DNA of 64,000 bases from Bacteroides coprosuis DSM 18011 (lineage in GTDB: Bacteria; Bacteroidota; Bacteroidia; Bacteroidales; Bacteroidaceae): positions 235,780 to 299,779 of the forward strand of contig CM001167.1 in the NCBI GenBank assembly GCA_000212915.1, written 5' to 3'. The position numbers were made by a program, and so were the translations under genes. Within the stretch, counting starts at the first letter, position 1, and every line of letters begins with the position of its first letter. Shown here one piece after another: positions 58,232 to 64,000 of the stretch. The notes under the pieces are model-generated. The model saw only the letters and a list, made by a program, of their open reading frames with translations, searched no databases and was not told where the DNA came from.

Positions 58232-58266
58232 AAAAAAGACTGAACAATATGTTTAGTCTTTTTTGT
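58232..58266 (+). terminator. Terminator after rpsT copy 1
   Basis: A 14-bp stem (58232-58245 with 58251-58264) with a 5-nt loop and one G-U pair in plus-strand RNA, ending in a T-run. It isolates the two duplicated units. Confidence 0.85.
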
Positions 58267-58357
58267 TATTATAGAAGAGCATTGGTTTATTAAAATAAAG
58301 AAAGGTTACTAATCTTCATATTTCTACATTTTTATTTTAATAAAAACTCTCAAATGT

Positions 58358-58388
58358 TTTGCAAATTCAAATTTATGCTATACATTTG
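58358..58388 (+). promoter_or_regulatory. Promoter of the second tRNA-Glu-rpsT unit
   Basis: TTTG (58358-58361), exactly 19 nt, then TACATTTG (58381-58388). The elements are the same as for copy 1, while the spacer between them has a different sequence. Confidence 0.85.
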
Positions 58389-58438
58389 CACTCGCAATCG
58401 TAAAAACAATACGATAAAAACCAGCGAAAGCTGAAAAT

Positions 58439-58676
58439 AAAATGGCCCGTTCGTCTATCGGTTAGGACGCCAGGTTTTCATCCTGGAAAGAGGAGTTCGA
58501 CTCTCCTACGGGCTACAATTAATATAAGAACTAAATTATAAAGGTTAGTCAAAAATGGCAAATCACAAATCATCTCTAAAGAGAATCAGACAAGATCAGA
58601 CAAGAAGACTACGTAACAGATATTATGGTAGAACCATGAGAAATGCTGTTAGAAATCTTCGTAATGCTACTGATAA
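58439..58676 (+). repeat. Copy 2 of the 238-bp identical direct repeat
   Basis: Identical to 57841-58078. The flanks on both sides have diverged, so the identical block is bounded within the duplicated unit. Confidence 0.93.
58444..58515 (+). tRNA. tRNA-Glu (anticodon TTC), copy 2
   Basis: Identical over all 72 nt to the copy at 57846-57917, with the same anticodon TTC and cloverleaf. It is preceded by its own full consensus promoter. Confidence 0.97.
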
Positions 58677-58806
58677 AAAGGAAGCTGAAGAAATGTTTCC
58701 TAGTGTTGCTAAGATGGTTGACAAGCTTGCTAAGAAAAATTTCATTCACTGGAAAAAGGCTGGCAACTTGAAATCAAAATTAGCAAAGCATATCAATAGC
58801 CTTTAA
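58555..58806 (+). CDS. rpsT: 30S ribosomal protein S20, copy 2
   Basis: 83 residues. The first 40 are identical to copy 1; the rest differs in nine or ten residues, mostly in the stretch [14 protein letters not shown], while the C-terminal [20 protein letters not shown] is kept. Both copies look functional. This copy is nearer to gyrB, its usual neighbour in Bacteroidales, so its position may be the ancestral one. Confidence 0.96.
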   Translation: MANHKSSLKRIRQDQTRRLRNRYYGRTMRNAVRNLRNATDKKEAEEMFPSVAKMVDKLAKKNFIHWKKAGNLKSKLAKHINSL

Positions 58807-58843
58807 GAATCGCATTTCTAAGACAATTACTTAGACAATATAT

Positions 58844-58872
58844 AGACTGAACATTAATGTTCAGTCTTTTTT
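58844..58872 (+). terminator. Terminator after rpsT copy 2
   Basis: AGACTGAACATT/AATGTTCAGTCT is a 24-nt perfect palindrome followed by a T-run. The stem sequence AGACTGAAC is shared with the terminator of copy 1. Confidence 0.88.
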
Positions 58873-58987
58873 GTTTACCCCTACTCTACCTCATAGTTAT
58901 CGAATCCTATCTATACTTTTATCGGATCACCTGCAAAAGCAGGGGGGGAACATCAAAAAGATTATCTTTGTAGAAAAAACAAAAGCT

Positions 58988-59374
58988 ATGCAAGATTCTC
59001 AAATGTTACTCGAAGTAGTTCGCTTAATTTTACCAGAAGAGTTCCTTACTTATTTCAAGATTACCAAAGTGACTAAAGTAAAAGATGTTATTACCATTTT
59101 TATGGATGAGTTTGACTCTTTACCAGCTGATCGTAAAGGTCATAAAGTAGAATCTAAAGGCTTTCTAGACCCCATAACTATCCAAGACTTTCCAGTTCGT
59201 TTCAAGAAGGTTACTCTCAAAGTACGTCGTCGTAAGTGGTATGATTCTACAACGAAAGAATACTTGACTAACAAATATGACTTACTAGCAAAAGGAACGC
59301 ATTACTCGAAGGAGTTTGCGGCTTTTTTAAAAGAACTACCTAGAGACATACCCCGTATCGGCCCGCTCTCTTGA
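58988..59374 (+). CDS. Transposase N-terminal region of the ISL3-type element
   Basis: 128 residues from the first ATG inside the element. The product has a helical start (MQDSQMLLEVVRLILPEEFL), a middle with KVESKGFLDPITIQDFP and VRRRKWYDSTTKEYLTNKYD, and the end HYSKEFAAFLKELPRD. It resembles the annotated N-terminal region protein of ISAon1-like elements, thought to recognise the DNA ends. It stops at TGA 59372-59374, while the catalytic frame is open from 59331, shifted by +1. Confidence 0.85.
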   Translation: MQDSQMLLEVVRLILPEEFLTYFKITKVTKVKDVITIFMDEFDSLPADRKGHKVESKGFLDPITIQDFPVRFKKVTLKVRRRKWYDSTTKEYLTNKYDLLAKGTHYSKEFAAFLKELPRDIPRIGPLS

Positions 59375-59426
59375 GCCTATTTGCCATATTAATGGAGATT
59401 CTTTAGAGCGACATTATAAAGAGCAC

Positions 59427-60323
59427 TTGAGTTCATATAAGAATTGGCAAATGAAAGATCATGCTATAGAGTGGCTTTTGTTTCCAGAGAACATTTCTCC
59501 ACGGCTCTGTATCGATGAAACCTCTATGACCAATGGAGACTTATATACTATATTAAGTAATCCCAATAATAAAGGGAAACAGGGCACCATAGTCGCTATT
59601 ATTGCTGGTATTCAATCAGAAAAGATTATCCAGGTATTAATGAAGATGCCTGAGAGTTTAAGACAGCAAGTCAAGGAGATCACATTAGATATGGCTAATA
59701 GTATGAATAAAATAGCTCGAGTGTGTTTTCCTAAAGCCTGTCGAGTAATTGACCGATTCCATCTGCAGAAATTAGCCAATGAAGCGGTGCAAGAGGTACG
59801 AGTAAAACACAGATGGGAAGCCATAGAAGAAGAAAATCAAGCGATTAAACAAGCTAAATGGGAAGGTAAGACCTATAAACCTCTAACTTTTAGTAATGGA
59901 GACACAAAGAAACAATTACTAGCAAGAGGACGATATCTTCTTTTTAAATCTGCAGACAAATGGTCTGATAAGCAAAAAGAAAGAGCTAAGATTCTTTTCG
60001 CACAATACCCTTCATTAAAAGAAGCCTATAGCCTATCACAAGGGCTTCGCTCTATTTTTAATCGTAAAACAATTAAAGATGCAGCAAGACTTTCTCTTGC
60101 CAAATGGTATAATAGAGTAGAGCAAACTGCTTTTCAATCCTTTAAGAGTATTGCAGGAACCATCTATTCACATTATGATGAAATATTAAACTTCTTCAAC
60201 AATCGATCAACAAATGCTTTTGCAGAGAGTTTTAACGCTAAACTAAAAGCCTTTAGGACTCAACTAAGAGGGGTTACAGATATTAGTTTCTTCCTATTTA
60301 GAGTGACTAAACTATTTGCTTAA
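59427..60323 (+). CDS. Transposase catalytic (DDE) region of the ISL3-type element
   Basis: 298 residues from a possible TTG; the frame is open from 59331 and the first in-frame ATG is at 59451. The DDE triad is probably D in CIDETSMTNGD, D in ITLDMANSMN and E in NAFAESFNAKLKAF, with RFHLQKLANEAVQEVR between. There is no proper start codon near the conserved beginning, so it may be made as a fusion with the N-terminal ORF through a +1 frameshift in the 44-nt overlap (CCCC at 59351-59354 is a candidate), or by reinitiation. Confidence 0.85.
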   Translation: MSSYKNWQMKDHAIEWLLFPENISPRLCIDETSMTNGDLYTILSNPNNKGKQGTIVAIIAGIQSEKIIQVLMKMPESLRQQVKEITLDMANSMNKIARVCFPKACRVIDRFHLQKLANEAVQEVRVKHRWEAIEEENQAIKQAKWEGKTYKPLTFSNGDTKKQLLARGRYLLFKSADKWSDKQKERAKILFAQYPSLKEAYSLSQGLRSIFNRKTIKDAARLSLAKWYNRVEQTAFQSFKSIAGTIYSHYDEILNFFNNRSTNAFAESFNAKLKAFRTQLRGVTDISFFLFRVTKLFA

Positions 60324-60444
60324 TAAGTTATCCCCCCAGTTTTGCAGGTGATCCCTTTTATCGGGTGCTACTAACCTATTGAAATACACGAATTGAGAGA
60401 TACTAAAATCAGTAAAAAGCCCTCATAAATCGGAGTATTTTCAC

Positions 60445-60452
60445 TATCTTTG
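60445..60452 (+). promoter_or_regulatory. Candidate -7 element of gyrB
   Basis: TATCTTTG fits TAnnTTTG, 28 nt before the gyrB start codon and about 90 bp after the right end of the insertion sequence. No TTTG at the -33 position. Confidence 0.5.
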
Positions 60453-60461
60453 TATTGATAA

Positions 60462-62438
<1,977 letters not shown>

Positions 62439-62495
62439 GATGATACTATAATTAAATAATACGTAAATCCGACCTCACATCTTACAGAGGAAAAA

Positions 62496-62524
62496 AGCGA
62501 GTAATGAACCAATCATTACTCGCT
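62496..62524. terminator. Shared terminator of gyrB and the DUF3109 gene
   Basis: AGCGAGTAATGA and TCATTACTCGCT form a perfect 12-bp stem with a 5-nt loop. A run of A at the left gives a T-run on the minus strand, and the right side is moderately T-rich (ACTTTTTAT), so it can serve both convergent genes. Confidence 0.82.
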
Positions 62525-62549
62525 TACTTTTTATAGCCTAAAACAAAGT

Positions 62550-63137
62550 TTATTCTTTAATATAACCTGCCTTTTTTAATTCATCTACTGCTATTTCTAA
62601 TTCATCAAACCAAGCTTGACCAAATTTACGTATTAAGGGCTTTTCCAAGAACTTATAGACAGGAACACCTTCTTTCTCACCTAATAGTACAGCAGCTTTA
62701 CAAATCTCCCATCTATGGTAATTAACAGCTTTATATTTACCAAAGTTTGAAACTCTAATAGGATATAGGTGACAAGAAACAGGCTTGTAAAAATCTGTCT
62801 TACCTGCACGATATGCTTTTTCAATAGCACAATAACAGAACCCTTTTTCATCATAACAGGTAAAAACGCAATCTTTCCCATTCACTATTGATGTGACAAT
62901 ATCTCCTTCTTCATCCACATATACTACTCCTTGCTCGTTGATAATTTCTTTAGCATTATCTGCTAAATCATCCCAGATAATAGGCAACACTTCTTCAAGT
63001 TTGGCAACTTCTTCTTTCTCAACAGGAGCACCAGCATCACCCTCAATACAGCATGCACCTTTACACACTCCAAGGTCGCAGATAAACTTCTCACGTAGTA
63101 CATCTAAAGTAACTACAACATCATCTATTTGAATCAT
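62550..63137 (-). CDS. DUF3109 family cysteine-rich protein
   Basis: 195 residues without signal or membrane segment. The cysteines are arranged as in DUF3109: CDLGVCKGACCIEGDAG (about 20-36), then CVFTCYDEKGFCYCAIEKA and PVSCHLYPIRV, then WEIC. Such spacing suggests an iron-sulphur or zinc site, related to YkgJ-type proteins. Function unknown. It follows gpmI on the same strand but a terminator lies between, so it is probably separately transcribed or receives read-through. Confidence 0.85.
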   Translation of the reverse strand: MIQIDDVVVTLDVLREKFICDLGVCKGACCIEGDAGAPVEKEEVAKLEEVLPIIWDDLADNAKEIINEQGVVYVDEEGDIVTSIVNGKDCVFTCYDEKGFCYCAIEKAYRAGKTDFYKPVSCHLYPIRVSNFGKYKAVNYHRWEICKAAVLLGEKEGVPVYKFLEKPLIRKFGQAWFDELEIAVDELKKAGYIKE

Positions 63138-63155
63138 ATTGAAATATAACTATAA

Positions 63156-63183
63156 AAAATGCCCAAGCAATTGCTAGGGCATT
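63156..63183 (-). terminator. Terminator of gpmI
   Basis: AAATGCCC pairs with GGGCATTT and, inside one A-A mismatch, AGCAA pairs with TTGCT. The minus strand continues with a T-run. It lies between the gpmI stop and the DUF3109 start. Confidence 0.8.
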
Positions 63184-63205
63184 TATATGAAAATAGCCCT
63201 GCAGA

Positions 63206-64000
63206 CTATTCTTTAATCAAAACTTTTCCTGCCATTTCTGCTGGAGCTTCTAATCCCATAATATGTAGAATAGATGGAGCTACATCAGCTAAACGACCAT
63301 TGTCCACCTCTACATCCATCTTTTCACTTACATATACACAAGGAACAGGGTTTAGAGAGTGAGCAGTATTAGGAGAACCATCAGCATTTACTGCATTATC
63401 AGCATTACCATGATCGGCTATAATTATAGCTTCATATCCTGTTGCTTTAGCAGCTTCAATAGTTTCTTTTAAGCAAGCATCAACAGCAACTACAGCTTTT
63501 TCAATAGCTTCGTAAACACCAGTATGTCCTACCATGTCACCATTTGCATAATTCACAACGATAAAATCGTATTTATCTTCTTGGATAGCAGCAACTAATT
63601 TATCTTTCACTTCATAAGCACTCATTTCTGGCTTTAAGTCATAAGTAGCTACCTTAGGAGAAGGAACAAGAATTCTATCTTCATTATTATAAGGCTGTTC
63701 ACGACCACCATTAAAAAAGAATGTTACGTGTGCATATTTTTCGGTTTCAGCAATATGAAGTTGAGTAAGACCTTTTGATGCCACATATTCACCTAAAGTG
63801 TTCTGAACATTTTCCTTATCAAATAAGACATGAACACCTTTAAACGAGGCATCATATGGAGTCATACAATAATATTGAAGATTAGGAACAATATTCATTC
63901 CTGCATCGGGCATATCTTGCTGTGTCAGAACAATAGTAAGTTCTTTGGCACGATCATTTCGGTAATTAAAGAAAATAACGACATCACCTTCTTGAATTTT
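63206..64000 (-). CDS. gpmI: 2,3-bisphosphoglycerate-independent phosphoglycerate mutase (3' part)
   Basis: The frame is open to the right edge; 264 C-terminal residues are inside the window. They show [16 protein letters not shown], the region [14 protein letters not shown] and the metal-binding [12 protein letters not shown], then [13 protein letters not shown], all typical of the alkaline-phosphatase-like GpmI. It interconverts 3- and 2-phosphoglycerate in glycolysis. The N-terminal half, including the catalytic serine, lies outside the window. Confidence 0.95.
   Translation of the reverse strand, partial: KIQEGDVVIFFNYRNDRAKELTIVLTQQDMPDAGMNIVPNLQYYCMTPYDASFKGVHVLFDKENVQNTLGEYVASKGLTQLHIAETEKYAHVTFFFNGGREQPYNNEDRILVPSPKVATYDLKPEMSAYEVKDKLVAAIQEDKYDFIVVNYANGDMVGHTGVYEAIEKAVVAVDACLKETIEAAKATGYEAIIIADHGNADNAVNADGSPNTAHSLNPVPCVYVSEKMDVEVDNGRLADVAPSILHIMGLEAPAEMAGKVLIKE

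Larger units (their letters stand above)
58924..60354 (+). mobile_element. ISL3-type insertion sequence (ISAon1-like), complete
   Basis: 1431 bp bounded by inverted repeats: the left end starts GGATCACCTGCAAAAG, the right end is the complement of GGATCACCTGCAAAAC, and both continue into a G-run. The target CTTTTATC is duplicated at 58916-58923 and 60355-60362; 8-bp duplications are usual for ISL3 elements. It carries an N-terminal transposase ORF and a DDE-domain ORF in another frame. It lies between the rpsT copy 2 terminator and the gyrB promoter, so it breaks no gene. Confidence 0.92.

Noticed and set aside
57841-58806. The two rpsT units as remains of a mobile or CRISPR-like repeat array
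   Set aside because: Only two units, each with complete genes, promoter and terminator; it is an ordinary tandem gene duplication.
59323-59329. T TTT TTA heptamer in the N-terminal transposase ORF, a classical -1 slippery site
   Set aside because: A -1 shift there runs into TAG at 59341 and does not reach the catalytic frame, which needs +1 or -2.

Overview
The window is a low-GC chromosomal segment from a member of the Bacteroidota, most likely order Bacteroidales. The 5' end of the 16S gene reads like that group. The housekeeping gene orders (S10-spc-alpha block with map and infA; a dcw cluster without murF, murB or ddl) fit it. Promoters match the Bacteroidota sigma-factor pattern TTTG-N19-TAnnTTTG rather than the E. 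coli -35/-10. The very AT-rich base composition suggests a low-GC genus; the species cannot be fixed from this window.

Layout. Positions 1-864: start of a 16S rRNA gene (minus strand, running off the left edge), three candidate tandem promoters behind it, and a long imperfect palindrome. 865-4691: minus-strand operon of an MBOAT O-acyltransferase and two SGNH-hydrolase-like proteins, probably O-acylation of an exported glycan. 4804-11423: RND efflux operon (TetR regulator, TolC, adaptor, permease) ending in a small PII-like protein. 12208-30226: rpsL-rpsG-fusA followed by the complete S10/spc/alpha ribosomal block, all on the minus strand, including two genes (rpmJ, rpmD) of 38 and 58 codons. 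30347-40237: DUF3467 protein, long-chain acyl-CoA ligase, M20 deacylase, a dut-TPR-DUF4292 operon, a dGTPase-like protein, and an acyltransferase pair resembling the glycine-lipid enzymes GlsA/GlsB. 40603-56406: plus-strand dcw cluster from mraZ to ftsZ plus a YqeY-like gene, preceded by a 10-bp-spaced TGGGG direct repeat that looks like an MraZ operator. 56818-64000: recO, a tandem duplication of tRNA-Glu plus rpsT, an intact ISL3-type insertion sequence with 8-bp target duplication, gyrB, a DUF3109 protein and the 3' part of gpmI.

The window is mostly core genome: ribosome synthesis, cell wall and division, nucleotide sanitation (dut, dgt), membrane lipids and efflux. The less ordinary items are: (1) the tRNA-Glu/rpsT duplication, where 238 bp are identical and the next 130 bp differ at about a quarter of positions, pointing to gene conversion; (2) an intergenic repeat family built on ATGACACCGACAT at three places, two of them between convergent genes; (3) a palindrome over the -33 position of the efflux operon promoter; (4) the two-frame transposase; (5) the PII-like protein closing the efflux operon; (6) absence of rpoB/rpoC next to DUF3467-rpsL. 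I found no CRISPR array, prophage, toxin-antitoxin or recognisable defence system.
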